A stretch of DNA of 64,000 nt, taken from Moraxella sp. VT-16-12 (GTDB lineage: Bacteria > Pseudomonadota > Gammaproteobacteria > Pseudomonadales > Moraxellaceae). The notes under the pieces are model-generated. The model had not been told where the DNA came from. It saw only the letters and a program-made list of their open reading frames with translations, and searched no databases. A program made the translations under genes and the position numbers. Numbering within the stretch: the first letter of the stretch is position 1; each line of letters opens with the position of its first letter. Below are positions 26,251 to 35,517 of this stretch, in pieces. The DNA lies in contig NZ_NKHK02000002.1 of assembly GCF_002224245.2 (NCBI RefSeq), positions 124,001-188,000 of the forward strand, in the 5' to 3' direction.

Positions 26251-28437
26251 ATGATTGAGCTAGCCAACTACCGCCCGCACGACATTCCTGACCACCTAAG
26301 CCACCCACTTGTGGACGATGCCAAAGACAGTCTGTTGCACGCCATCAACTATCTGGATAAAAAAGACCGTGATGACATTGTTCGGGCGTGTCATTTTGGT
26401 GATGTTGCCCACATCAAGGACAAACGCAAATCAGGTGAGCCATACATCACTCACCCCATTGCTGTGGCTGAGATTATCGCAGGCTTTCGCTTGGACAAAG
26501 ACACCATCATCTCAGCGATACTTCATGACACCGTAGAAGACACCGAAGTGAGTGATGAGCTGCTTGTGCAAGAATTTGGGGAGACGGTCGCCCGTTTGGT
26601 AGATGGTGTTACCAAACTCAAATCATCTAGCATGAGCAAACAGCAAAGCAAAGCTGCCACCTTTCATAAAATCTTAGCTGCCACCATCATTGACCCCAGA
26701 GTGCTTATCATTAAGCTGTCTGACCGTTTGCACAACATGAGTACGCTTGATGCGGTGCGTGAAGAAAAACAAAAATCCACCGCCCGTGAGACTTTGGATT
26801 TTTATGTGCCATTTGCTCGCATCATGGGGCTAAACGACATCGCTGATTATATTGAACTTTTGTGTTATCGCAACCTAAATCCTGCCATGTACACCAAGTT
26901 TAATGACAAACTGCTACAACATGGACTTGGGCGTAATTTTCAAAAAATAGAAATCAGCACCTATCTACAAAACCTGCTCACCCAGCTTAATTTGCATGGA
27001 CACGTGCAAGTGCTGGATAACCGCACCAGTATGTATCGGCAGTTTTTTAAAAATCGTGGCGACATGAACCGTCTGATACGTCAATATGATTTTGAAGTGG
27101 TGCTAGATGACATCAAAGAGTGTGATAAACTTGCCTATTATTTGGTGCAAAAATACGAAATATCAGACCACAACATCAAAGACAATATCCGCAAACCCTT
27201 AGCGGGGGGCATTCAGTCTTTGACGCTTATCTATGAAAAAGACCATAATTTTATCAAAGTTACCATCATGACCCAACGCATGAAAGACGCATCACGTCTT
27301 GGGGTCATCAGCCGTGATAAAGGCGACATCAGCCAATCTGTTGTCCAAGCCAGTTTGCGTAATCTACAAGAGCTACTTGGCAAAGAAAGCGATGAGATGA
27401 ATGATGTAACGATGGTGATTGATGATTTGATAAACTATCTGCACGAACGCAAAATCGTCTGTTATAGCCCCCAAGGTCGTGCTTATGAGCTGCCCCGTGG
27501 CTCAACAGCTCTTGATTTTGCCTATGCGGTTGGACCTGCTGTGGGCAATATTGCCACCGGAGCGGACATCAATGGCGAACATGGCAAACTTGGCTTGGTG
27601 TTGGCTGATGGCGACATGGTTAGCATTGATACTGACAAAAACGCCACTCCAAAAGCAGATTGGCTTGGTTTTGTGGCGACCAATAAAGCCCGTAATGAGA
27701 TTTTAAAATTTTTAAAACGCCTGCCTGATGACCAAAAAGTACATTATGGCAAAGAAGCACTCATGCGTGCTTTACAAAATTATGACAAACGCATTGAAGA
27801 TTTGACCGATGGCGATTGGGCAGACATCATCGCATGGCGTGGGGTATCCACCCAAAACGACATTTACCTACAAATCGCCACAGGCACACTGCTGCCACAA
27901 CTTGTGGTGTCTCGCTTGTTTAGCGAAGAAGTGGACATCGCTGATGGGCAAGAAATCACCCAATCAAGACACCTGATTGCAGGGATTAAAGGTGTGGAAG
28001 TTACTTTTGCCAAATGTTGTAATCCCATCTATGGCGACCCTGTGGTTGGTCATTTGTCTCGTCAAGGCTTGGTCATTCACCGCCACAAATGCTACTCCCT
28101 AGAAGAAATCAGAAAAACCACCCCCTACCAAGTCGTGCAGATGAATTGGAAACCTGATATCAAGATAGACCACAAAGCCCAACAGCTGCATTTCCCTGCC
28201 ACATTGCGTGTCTATGCCATGCTCACAGGCGAACAAATCAGCCAAGCCATCTATGAATTACGCACCCTTCATGTGGGCATTGAAGAGACATCCGTCAAAG
28301 CCGAAGACAAAGGCACAAAAAACAAAGGCACAACCATACTCAAAGTGGTGGTACGCTCCCGAGAGCATTTAGAAGAAGCGATAGAGACCCTACGCCAAAC
28401 ATTGGGCTACCCAAACATACAGCGTTTATATCAGTAA
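26251..28437 (+). CDS. spoT: SpoT: (p)ppGpp hydrolase with degenerate synthetase domain
   Basis: About 728 residues (ATG 26236 is an in-frame alternative). The HD hydrolase domain is intact: GEPYITHPIAVAEI, ILHDTVEDTEV and LIIKLSDRLHNM. The synthetase domain (about 230-370) keeps its length but not its active site: the KDYIAIPKANGYQSLHT region reads KDNIRKPLAGGIQSLTL, and the catalytic VEVQIRT reads IKVTIMT, losing the Glu and Gln. TGS (about 400-465), zinc-finger (CCNPIYGDPVVGH, later C of HRHKC) and ACT (about 650-728) domains follow. Moraxellaceae SpoT proteins are known as hydrolase-only enzymes, and this one fits: it would remove (p)ppGpp made by RelA elsewhere. Confidence 0.95.
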   Translation: MIELANYRPHDIPDHLSHPLVDDAKDSLLHAINYLDKKDRDDIVRACHFGDVAHIKDKRKSGEPYITHPIAVAEIIAGFRLDKDTIISAILHDTVEDTEVSDELLVQEFGETVARLVDGVTKLKSSSMSKQQSKAATFHKILAATIIDPRVLIIKLSDRLHNMSTLDAVREEKQKSTARETLDFYVPFARIMGLNDIADYIELLCYRNLNPAMYTKFNDKLLQHGLGRNFQKIEISTYLQNLLTQLNLHGHVQVLDNRTSMYRQFFKNRGDMNRLIRQYDFEVVLDDIKECDKLAYYLVQKYEISDHNIKDNIRKPLAGGIQSLTLIYEKDHNFIKVTIMTQRMKDASRLGVISRDKGDISQSVVQASLRNLQELLGKESDEMNDVTMVIDDLINYLHERKIVCYSPQGRAYELPRGSTALDFAYAVGPAVGNIATGADINGEHGKLGLVLADGDMVSIDTDKNATPKADWLGFVATNKARNEILKFLKRLPDDQKVHYGKEALMRALQNYDKRIEDLTDGDWADIIAWRGVSTQNDIYLQIATGTLLPQLVVSRLFSEEVDIADGQEITQSRHLIAGIKGVEVTFAKCCNPIYGDPVVGHLSRQGLVIHRHKCYSLEEIRKTTPYQVVQMNWKPDIKIDHKAQQLHFPATLRVYAMLTGEQISQAIYELRTLHVGIEETSVKAEDKGTKNKGTTILKVVVRSREHLEEAIETLRQTLGYPNIQRLYQ

Positions 28438-28529
28438 AGACTGAAAAATACTTGAATGATGGGTAAGCTTGGTTTATGATAATCACATAACAAAATTTAC
28501 CCAATCTTCCCCAAGATAGGAGAAATGCC

Positions 28530-28718
28530 ATGTGCTGTAAAATTGACCTAAGCTCTCAAAAAGATGCTCGCCATTTTCTTGGCAAACAAGAGCCTGACCT
28601 ATTACCAAAAACCGCCGACAATGTCGCAGGGAGTATCGTTTACACCAATCGACCTGCCATGAGTGCCTTTGATAAAATGATGGCATATTTTCGTGCCAAA
28701 AAATCTGCCCAATATTAA
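28530..28718 (+). CDS. Small hypothetical protein, 62 residues
   Basis: AGGAG at 28518-28522 stands 7 bases before the ATG, a strong translation start. The product begins MCCKID with two adjacent Cys, is basic at the C-terminus (FRAKKSAQY) and has no signal peptide or membrane helix. It is followed after 10 bases by the frameshifted exported protein gene. No family recognised. Confidence 0.5.
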   Translation: MCCKIDLSSQKDARHFLGKQEPDLLPKTADNVAGSIVYTNRPAMSAFDKMMAYFRAKKSAQY

Positions 28719-28728
28719 AAGGGTTATC

Positions 28729-29101
28729 ATGCGTACATTAACCATGCGTGTTATTATGGTGTCAGCCTTGATGATGGCGATGACTGCCCATGCTCACAAC
28801 AACCACGCCATCAAAGTCATGCCCTTTGCGTTTTTACAAGAAGGTCAAATTTGTACTGATAAGCACTTTGCCAAAGGACAAAAATACCATTTTACCCTTA
28901 AAAAATAATCAAGGCGACCACATCACGCTACAAAGCAGCAATGTCAGCTACGCCTTGTCTTATCCAGATGGCAAATACCTAATCTTAGGTGGCGACCAAG
29001 CAAGTGATGTTTTGGTAAATTTATTTGATGCGGGTCGCTACATCTTAACCATCACCAAAGATGGCATGGGTAAAATTTGTTTAACGCCATCTTGGTCATG
29101 A
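28729..29101 (+). pseudogene. Small exported protein, interrupted by a one-base frameshift
   Basis: The first frame starts at ATG 28729 (AAGGG upstream) with a signal peptide ending MTAHAHN, continues through VMPFAFLQEGQICTDKHFAKG, and stops at 28906-28908. The next frame continues at once with NNQGDHITLQSSNVSYAL and ends at 29101 (KICLTPSW). Removing one A from the A6 run at 28900-28905 joins the two into a protein of about 123 residues. It may be a true pseudogene, a slippage site or a sequencing error. The joined product looks like a small periplasmic beta protein with two Cys; no family recognised. Confidence 0.7.
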
Positions 29102-29173
29102 TAAACCAAGCACAAAACTGTGGTATTGATGGCGGATTATTTATCAAGTAGCTGTTTTATTTAAGGATTTTTT

Positions 29174-29551
29174 ATGTCAAAACAAATCATTCACACAGAC
29201 AACGCCCCAAAAGCAGTCGGAACATACTCCCAAGCGGTCAAAGTTGGCAATACTGTCTATGTTTCAGGTCAAATCGGTCTTGACCCCACCACCATGACTT
29301 TGCGTGATGGCTTTAACGCCCAAGCTCGCCAAGTTTTTGATAACCTAGAAGCCATCATCGAACAAGCAGGTGGCACATTATCAGACGTGGTGAAATTTAA
29401 CGTTTCTTTGACCGACCTAAACGACTTTAATGAGCTGAACACCATCTTTGAAGAACGTTTGACTGCTCCCTATCCTGCTCGTGCTGCCGTACAGGTCGCC
29501 GCTTTGCCAAAAGGTGCTGTGGTAGAGATAGAAGCCATCGTGGCACTATAA
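29174..29551 (+). CDS. ridA: RidA-family enamine/imine deaminase
   Basis: 125 residues. Hydrolyses reactive enamine/imine intermediates released by PLP enzymes such as threonine dehydratase. Visible marks: GTYSQAVKVGNTVYVSGQIG, the conserved Arg in PYPARAAVQVAALPKGA near residue 105 and the final VEIEAIVAL. Monocistronic, with a terminator just after. Confidence 0.95.
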   Translation: MSKQIIHTDNAPKAVGTYSQAVKVGNTVYVSGQIGLDPTTMTLRDGFNAQARQVFDNLEAIIEQAGGTLSDVVKFNVSLTDLNDFNELNTIFEERLTAPYPARAAVQVAALPKGAVVEIEAIVAL

Positions 29552-29556
29552 CTGAC

Positions 29557-29584
29557 CAAAAAGCGGGCTAGGCTCGCTTTTTTA
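29557..29584 (+). terminator. Terminator after ridA
   Basis: AAAAGCG and CGCTTTT arms around a partly paired GGC/GGCT centre, followed by a T run. Confidence 0.8.
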
Positions 29585-29695
29585 CAATCCGCTTTATGTG
29601 TGGCACAGTTTGATGGTCAATGCTGTGCTATTTTTTGCATTTGTTTTTATGCTAAAATGACATTTTTATATCAATTTTTATATCAAAATGTCATC

Positions 29696-31960
29696 ATGAT
29701 ATTATTACAAATCGCCCTACCCACGCCACTTTATCGCTGTTTTGATTATCTGTGTCCGCCTAAGTTGCCCATACCATCTGTGGGCAGTCGGGTATCTGTG
29801 CCATTTGGTCGCCAAACGCTCGTTGGTGTGGTCATCGCTCACCCATCAGACAGCGACGTGCCAAAGGATAAATTAAAACCCATCAACGCCGTCATTGATG
29901 AAATACCCATCATCAATGATGACAGTTTGGCATTGGCGTTTTGGCTGTCATCTTATTATCATTATCCCCTTGGTGAGACCTTAGCGGTCATGCTCCCCAC
30001 GCATATTATCCAAGGCAAAGCCCCGCCAACCACATACGCCCTATCTGCCAACGAACCTGACCAAATCCCCAGCAAAGACCGCCCAAAACTTACCACAAAA
30101 CAAACCCAAGCCCTAACACTCATCAAAGAGCAACCTTTTATCCGTGATGATACACTACGCAACATGGGTATCAGTACCGCCACCATCAACGCCTTGCTAA
30201 ATAAATCGCTCATCAGCAAACACCCACCCATACCAAAACCACCCAAAGTGCAAGGCACACCACTTAACCTAAATGACGAACAAGCCCAAGCCCTATCAGC
30301 CATTACCCACGCTCTTGATAAGGGGATTTATCAAGGCTTTTTGTTAAATGGCATCACAGGCTCAGGCAAAACCGAAGTTTACCTACACGCCATCGCTCGT
30401 GCCTTAGCTGATGGTAAACAGGTGTTGGTACTTGTGCCCGAGATTGGTCTGACACCACAAACACTTGCTCGTTTTCGTGCACGTTTTGACGCTCACATCA
30501 TCGCCCTTCATTCAGGCTTATCTGACAGCGAACGGCTATCAGGCTGGCAAGCGTGTCGCACAGGGGACGCACAGATTGTTATTGCCACTCGTTCTGGTAT
30601 TTTTTATCCTTTTTGTCAGTTGGGCTTGATTGTGGTTGATGAAGCCCATGACAGCTCCTTTAAACAACAAGACCATCTTCGCTATCACGCCTGCGATGTG
30701 GCATTGTATTTGGGTTTTTGCAAAAAAATCCCTGTTGTGTTAGGCACAGCCACCCCCAGTCTTGAACAATACAAGCTCATCGCTGATGGTAAACTCACCG
30801 AATGTAAACTCACCAAAAGGGCAGGCAATGCTGACACCGCCCAATTTCACCTAGTAGATAAAAGACTTGGCACGGTAGGACACACAGACATACACGGCGT
30901 GTTTCATCATGGAGAGCTTGCCATAGAGACCATCAAAGCCATCAAAGCCACCTTAGAGCAAGGTGAGCAAGTGATGGTGTTTTTAAATCGGCGGGGCTTT
31001 TCACCCATTTTATTGTGTGGCGCGTGTGGTTATCAAGCCGACTGTGTGCGATGTAGCAGTCATTTAACTTTGCACAAATCCACGCTAAAACAAGCCACTC
31101 ATGCCAACGCCAGCTATTTGTACAATCATCTAAAATGCCATCATTGTGGCTATCAAATCAAAACGCCCACACAATGCCCATCTTGCCACAGCCCAAATCT
31201 GATTCATCTTGGTCAAGGTACCAGCCAGCTTTATGAACAACTGCACGCCCTATTTGCCAACCCCCAAAATAGCGATGTGGTCTATCCCATTCACCAAATA
31301 GACCGTGATACCGTACAAGGCAAAACAGCGTGGGATAGACTATATGACGAAATCAATACCGCCCGCCCCATGATACTCATCGGCACACAGATGATAGCCA
31401 AAGGTCATCATTTTGAAAACGTAACGCTTGTGGTGGTGGCAGATGCTGACATAGGGTTTTTATCGCCCAATTTTCGCTCTCCTGAACACACCGCCCAAAC
31501 CATCATGCAAGTCTCAGGACGGGCGGGACGGGCAGGACGAGCAGGTCATGTGCTGATACAAACCTACAACCCCCAAAACCCCGCCCTAACCATGCTCATC
31601 AAAAGCGGTTATGAAGCCTTTGCCAAAATGCTCCTAAATGAACGCTGTCAGTTAGCCCTACCACCTTATAGCCACGCCGTACTGATAAAAGCAGATGCAC
31701 GCCACTATGACACCGCCAAAAACGCCATCATTCACGCCAAAACTCATCTTAATCACTTTGAGCATGATTTTGCAATATTAGCACCGATTGATGCTCCCAT
31801 CGTCAAAAAAAATAACCGCTTTCATGTACAAATGCTCATACTTGCCAAACACCGCCCCACTTTGCATGGCATACTAAACATATGGTGGGAGCAAGTACTC
31901 GCCCTACCCACATCAAAAGGCGTGCGACTGATGATAGACATTGACCCTATGGGATGGTAG
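29696..31960 (+). CDS. priA: Primosomal protein N' (replication restart helicase PriA)
   Basis: About 754 residues. The frame is open 96 bases upstream, but ATG 29696 begins MILLQIALPTPLYRCFDY, the normal PriA N-terminus. The 3'-DNA-binding domain is followed by helicase motifs: GITGSGKTEVYLH (Walker A), DEAHDSSFKQQD (DEAH box), TATPSLEQ, FLNRRGFSP, QVSGRAGRAGR. The zinc-binding Cys pairs lie in between (CGACGYQADCVRC, CHHCGYQ, CPSCHSP). PriA reloads DnaB at stalled forks. Complete, transcribed alone. Confidence 0.96.
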   Translation: MILLQIALPTPLYRCFDYLCPPKLPIPSVGSRVSVPFGRQTLVGVVIAHPSDSDVPKDKLKPINAVIDEIPIINDDSLALAFWLSSYYHYPLGETLAVMLPTHIIQGKAPPTTYALSANEPDQIPSKDRPKLTTKQTQALTLIKEQPFIRDDTLRNMGISTATINALLNKSLISKHPPIPKPPKVQGTPLNLNDEQAQALSAITHALDKGIYQGFLLNGITGSGKTEVYLHAIARALADGKQVLVLVPEIGLTPQTLARFRARFDAHIIALHSGLSDSERLSGWQACRTGDAQIVIATRSGIFYPFCQLGLIVVDEAHDSSFKQQDHLRYHACDVALYLGFCKKIPVVLGTATPSLEQYKLIADGKLTECKLTKRAGNADTAQFHLVDKRLGTVGHTDIHGVFHHGELAIETIKAIKATLEQGEQVMVFLNRRGFSPILLCGACGYQADCVRCSSHLTLHKSTLKQATHANASYLYNHLKCHHCGYQIKTPTQCPSCHSPNLIHLGQGTSQLYEQLHALFANPQNSDVVYPIHQIDRDTVQGKTAWDRLYDEINTARPMILIGTQMIAKGHHFENVTLVVVADADIGFLSPNFRSPEHTAQTIMQVSGRAGRAGRAGHVLIQTYNPQNPALTMLIKSGYEAFAKMLLNERCQLALPPYSHAVLIKADARHYDTAKNAIIHAKTHLNHFEHDFAILAPIDAPIVKKNNRFHVQMLILAKHRPTLHGILNIWWEQVLALPTSKGVRLMIDIDPMGW

Positions 31961-32071
31961 CTTGATGTGAAATACAAAATGAATGCCACTTTTATGAAAT
32001 GTAAAGCAACTTCTTTGCCAATGAAATGTTATTAAATGTGAGTATCAGACGGTAATTAACCCGACATCACC

Positions 32072-32644
32072 TCACATTTTGTTTTTAAACTTTCTATTAT
32101 ATCTTGGCAACGAAAAATAAGAGAATAAAATACACATACCATTAAAAAATATCACCACAATAATATTGATAATATTATTGGTTCTAATCTCATCTAACCA
32201 ATGATTATAACTGCGGATTTGTTTGCCATCTTTTTCTAAAATGACGATTTGCAATTTGTCATTTGAATACATTAAAAAATCTGGCTGTTGATACCAACCA
32301 ACTTTTACCTGTGTGTTTTCATACTCCTCAGGAAAGTAGCAGTTGCTGTTACTGCCCCTACTTACCGCAGTATAATCACAACTAAAATCTAGGTATTTTT
32401 TTGTATTTGAGTCATAAATTTGATAATAATAAACACTGGTGCCTTTTATGGCTTTTTTTTGCAATCTTTTTCTTAAAATACCTTCAGTATATTTTAATTC
32501 ATTCTCTTGTGGTATGTATCTATGATATCTCAGAACACCAAAATTAACGGTTATTAATATAGCAAACGAAAGAAACAGTAAAAGTATAAATATATCACCA
32601 ATATCTAACTTATTACCGTTATTTAATATCTTTAAAAAGTTCAT
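32072..32644 (-). CDS. Hypothetical protein with two membrane helices
   Basis: 190 residues. Hydrophobic helices at about 17-35 (DIFILLLFLSFAILITVNFG) and near 160-178 (NIIVVIFFNGMCILFSYF) flank a soluble, probably periplasmic, domain containing two Cys (DFSCDY, SNCYFP) and the phrase QVKVGWYQQPDFLMYS. The layout resembles DUF3592-type proteins, though I cannot confirm it. The gene is markedly more AT-rich than its neighbours and uses many AAT/ATA/TTA codons, suggesting acquisition by transfer. It stands alone next to apparent gene debris. Confidence 0.6.
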   Translation of the reverse strand: MNFLKILNNGNKLDIGDIFILLLFLSFAILITVNFGVLRYHRYIPQENELKYTEGILRKRLQKKAIKGTSVYYYQIYDSNTKKYLDFSCDYTAVSRGSNSNCYFPEEYENTQVKVGWYQQPDFLMYSNDKLQIVILEKDGKQIRSYNHWLDEIRTNNIINIIVVIFFNGMCILFSYFSLPRYNRKFKNKM

Positions 32645-33131
32645 ATCAATTAACCATCATGGACACAAAAAATTGTGGCATTATTTTTTGATTAAAGAAT
32701 AATCAATTTTTATTGTTTTAGATGATAGTCATTATATCTTATAAAAATAAGTTTGCCACGATTTTTATTAATCATACAAACCCAACCAAAATGTCGTATT
32801 TGTACCAAAATACGCCATACGAAGTTTTCTCTGTTGGTTATTTATATAAAAGCCATCACAATACAAAATGCTGGGTTTAATAGGGCTTATGACAAAATTA
32901 AATCAAAAAATATTTTAATGGTGATATACCCATAGGCTAGAAATAATTTTATTTTATCTTTATTGAGAATGGCAAAAAACTTAAAAATAATCATAAAGCC
33001 AGCCATGTGTATTTAGAGAAATTTTACAAAAAGCCTATGCTGTATTTGGCATTTTACCAGTGGTGGAGTGATGATTGGCATAGCTTAATATAGAAAAACA
33101 ATGACCCATTAGCTCACTTATACAGGATAAG
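32645..33131. other. AT-rich intergenic patch with gene debris
   Basis: About 490 bases without an intact gene. Several short open stretches look protein-like but are broken by stops, e.g. a plus-strand frame near 32791-32880 containing YEVFSVGYLYKSHHN, and the remnant listed separately. No ribosome-binding site, repeat ends or transposase remains were seen. Confidence 0.5.
32947..33093 (+). pseudogene. Possible C-terminal remnant of a lost gene
   Basis: Open frame without a start codon, preceded by TAA at 32944 and ending at TAG 33091. The translation (containing HVYLEKFYKKPM, FYQWWSDDWHSLI) has the composition of a real protein end, rich in aromatic residues. It lies beside an AT-rich orphan gene. 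Chance cannot be excluded. Confidence 0.3.
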
Positions 33132-34595
33132 TCAAACCATAAATCCACTTAACGCACCTGCCATTTGACACGCCAACACTTGACCATTTTTTGCAAGTTC
33201 ATCACCTGCTAGGGCATGAAGTTTCACACAATCAGACAGACTGACTCGCCCTACCAGCCCTGCAACAACCCCACTTAGCACATCTCCCATGCCTGCCGTT
33301 GCCATCATTGGGTTGCCAAACGGACATACAAACAGCTTGTCATGCTCTAACACCAGTGTTCCTGCTCCTTTTAGCACCCAATCGCCACCATATTTTGCAC
33401 GCAGGTTGAGTATTGCTTGATGTCTGTTTTTGTCTATGTCATTGCTCGTCATGCCAAGTAGCCTGCCCGCTTCTGACGCATGGGGCGTAGCTATCACCCC
33501 ATCAGGCAGTGTTTTTGAACTGCTCGCCAACCAGTACAATCCATCAGCATCTAGTACGACTTTTTTGCCTGTTTGTCCCATCAGCCACGTCATAAACTGC
33601 TCAAAAACAGCCTGCCCCCACACATCACGCCCAAGCCCCATACCAAAGGCAATCGTATCCACTTTATCCAAAAGGCGTGTCTGATTTGCTAGGTCGTTGA
33701 TGTCTTTTACCATCACATTAGGACTGCGAGCAAGTATTGCTGTATGATGGTTTTTGTGGCACATGATGGTAACTTTACCTGCTCCAACCGCCATCGCTGA
33801 CTCGCCTGCCATGATGACCGCACCGCCCATCTCATGATGACCGCCAATGATAAGCACATGACCCAAATCGCCTTTATGAACATGACTTGGGCGAGATGGC
33901 AACACAGGCTGAACCGTATCCAAATATCCCATCGGCACACAATCAACATCAGGAGCAATGATGGGTATCAAGATAACTTGACCTGCATAATCTTTTCCGC
34001 AACCTGTCAGCAGTCCCATTTTTAGCCCAAGCACGCACAGTGTCATGTCTGCTTTGATGGCAACTGGCAAAGGATAGCCTGTATCCGCCACAAGACCGCT
34101 TGGCACATCTAGCGATATTTTTAGCCCTTGGCGAGTGTTTAGCTCTTGCACCAAATCAACATGAGAGCTGCCAAGCTGTCTGTCCAAACCACTACCAAAT
34201 AAGGCATCTACATACACATCTGCCTGTTCAAGCTCATCTGCCATCTTAACCGTCTGCACAGCACAATCATAAGCACGAATACAGTCGGCAGAAACTGGCA
34301 CATCAGGGGCAAATACCGCCACCTGATACCCCATCTGAGCCAAATAATACGCCACCAAATAACCATCACCGCCATTATTGCCAGCACCACAGCACACCAA
34401 AATGCGTGTATTGGTCTGGTATGAGCGTTGTATTAATAGTTGCTCTATTTGGCACGCCATCAGATACGCTGCCTGGCTCATCAGGCCATAGGAGCTGTTA
34501 CCCTTATCAAACCAACGCTTCTCCCATGCTTTGATGGTGGCGACATCATAGACGGGGTGGTGTTTTTGGTGGGTGGTGAGATGGGTTAGGGGCAT
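33132..34595 (-). CDS. nnr: Bifunctional NAD(P)H-hydrate epimerase / ADP-dependent dehydratase
   Basis: 487 residues, fused NnrE-NnrD as in E. coli YjeF. Repairs NADHX and NADPHX, hydrated damaged cofactors. The N-terminal epimerase has CCGAGNNGGDGYLVA near residue 70 and LDVPSGLVADTG. The C-terminal ribokinase-like dehydratase has HKGDLGHVLIIGGH, DADGLYWLA, TPHASEAGRLL and ATAGMGDVLSGVVAG near residue 435. Both domains look intact. Possibly the last gene after tfpX and the pilins on this strand, though separated by about 125 bases. Confidence 0.94.
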   Translation of the reverse strand: MPLTHLTTHQKHHPVYDVATIKAWEKRWFDKGNSSYGLMSQAAYLMACQIEQLLIQRSYQTNTRILVCCGAGNNGGDGYLVAYYLAQMGYQVAVFAPDVPVSADCIRAYDCAVQTVKMADELEQADVYVDALFGSGLDRQLGSSHVDLVQELNTRQGLKISLDVPSGLVADTGYPLPVAIKADMTLCVLGLKMGLLTGCGKDYAGQVILIPIIAPDVDCVPMGYLDTVQPVLPSRPSHVHKGDLGHVLIIGGHHEMGGAVIMAGESAMAVGAGKVTIMCHKNHHTAILARSPNVMVKDINDLANQTRLLDKVDTIAFGMGLGRDVWGQAVFEQFMTWLMGQTGKKVVLDADGLYWLASSSKTLPDGVIATPHASEAGRLLGMTSNDIDKNRHQAILNLRAKYGGDWVLKGAGTLVLEHDKLFVCPFGNPMMATAGMGDVLSGVVAGLVGRVSLSDCVKLHALAGDELAKNGQVLACQMAGALSGFMV

Positions 34596-34720
34596 GATAT
34601 TTCTGTTCCTTAAAACCTACCTAAATCTACCCAAGAGCAAATTTAGCGTTTAATTCCTACTGGTGGCAATTTCTACGTTATCATTATCTTGATAATTATA
34701 TACTATCAAAAATACCCACA

Positions 34721-35500
34721 TCACTCAAATCCATCAATATTCACATAGCCAACAAAATTTGCATCCTTATCCATCAACACAATCCACTCTTTTTCTAATG
34801 CACTTGTAAATGGCAAATAATAAAGTTCATTGATTGGAGTGCCACTTTTGGCGATTCCTCTATCTAATTCACGTTTTTGTGTTGTAGATAATTTATCTGT
34901 ATTTATGGCACTGACAGGCTTGATTTTTTCTTTAACCTCTGGCAACACCTCATCATAAGACTGCCACCAACTAGGACGTACACTAGGCTCAATACCCTCC
35001 AACCCCAAGTTTACACTCTCAAAAAATTCTTTTTCACTCTCAGCACGGCGAATGCCTATCTTATTTACGCCAAATAAGGGTATCTTTTGTAACTCTTGTG
35101 GTGCATTGTTTATGTCCGACCAGTCTATCTCAGATTTGGCAACTAAGGTCATACGGTCTCTTTCAAACGACACCAACACAGGGCGTGCCTTTTCAAGTGT
35201 ATAAATCCCATAACTTAATGCCAAAAGCTGTATAATGGCTATCAATGTCAAATCTAAGGTCAGCTCTTTTTTGGATTTTTTTGGGTTTGCTAACAATAGT
35301 GTAATAAGCGGACCACACACCACATCAACTGCCATGATTAATAAAAACAGATTTAACCCACGAGTTAAATGCTGATATGGGTGAGGAAACCATAGCCAAA
35401 ACACGAGCAGTCCCACTCCACACGCTATCATTATACTGATAAAAATGTGCCATACAAACAAATACAACCTAAGATTTTTTTGTTTTAACTGATTTAACAT
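34721..35500 (-). CDS. TfpX/TfpZ-family type IV pilin accessory protein
   Basis: About 259 residues from ATG 35500, which has GGAAA correctly spaced; an in-frame ATG at 35527 would overlap the pilin stop. Three to four N-terminal membrane helices contain MAVDVVCGPLITLLLANPKK, the family hallmark, then a periplasmic domain with RPVLVSFERDRMTLVAKSEID. These proteins sit directly downstream of particular pilin alleles in Pseudomonas (TfpY/TfpZ), Acinetobacter, Dichelobacter (FimB) and Moraxella and support pilus assembly with their cognate pilin. Here it starts 17 bases after the second pilin gene. Confidence 0.85.
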   Translation of the reverse strand: MLNQLKQKNLRLYLFVWHIFISIMIACGVGLLVFWLWFPHPYQHLTRGLNLFLLIMAVDVVCGPLITLLLANPKKSKKELTLDLTLIAIIQLLALSYGIYTLEKARPVLVSFERDRMTLVAKSEIDWSDINNAPQELQKIPLFGVNKIGIRRAESEKEFFESVNLGLEGIEPSVRPSWWQSYDEVLPEVKEKIKPVSAINTDKLSTTQKRELDRGIAKSGTPINELYYLPFTSALEKEWIVLMDKDANFVGYVNIDGFE

Positions 35501-35517
35501 ACTTGTTTCCAAATTCA

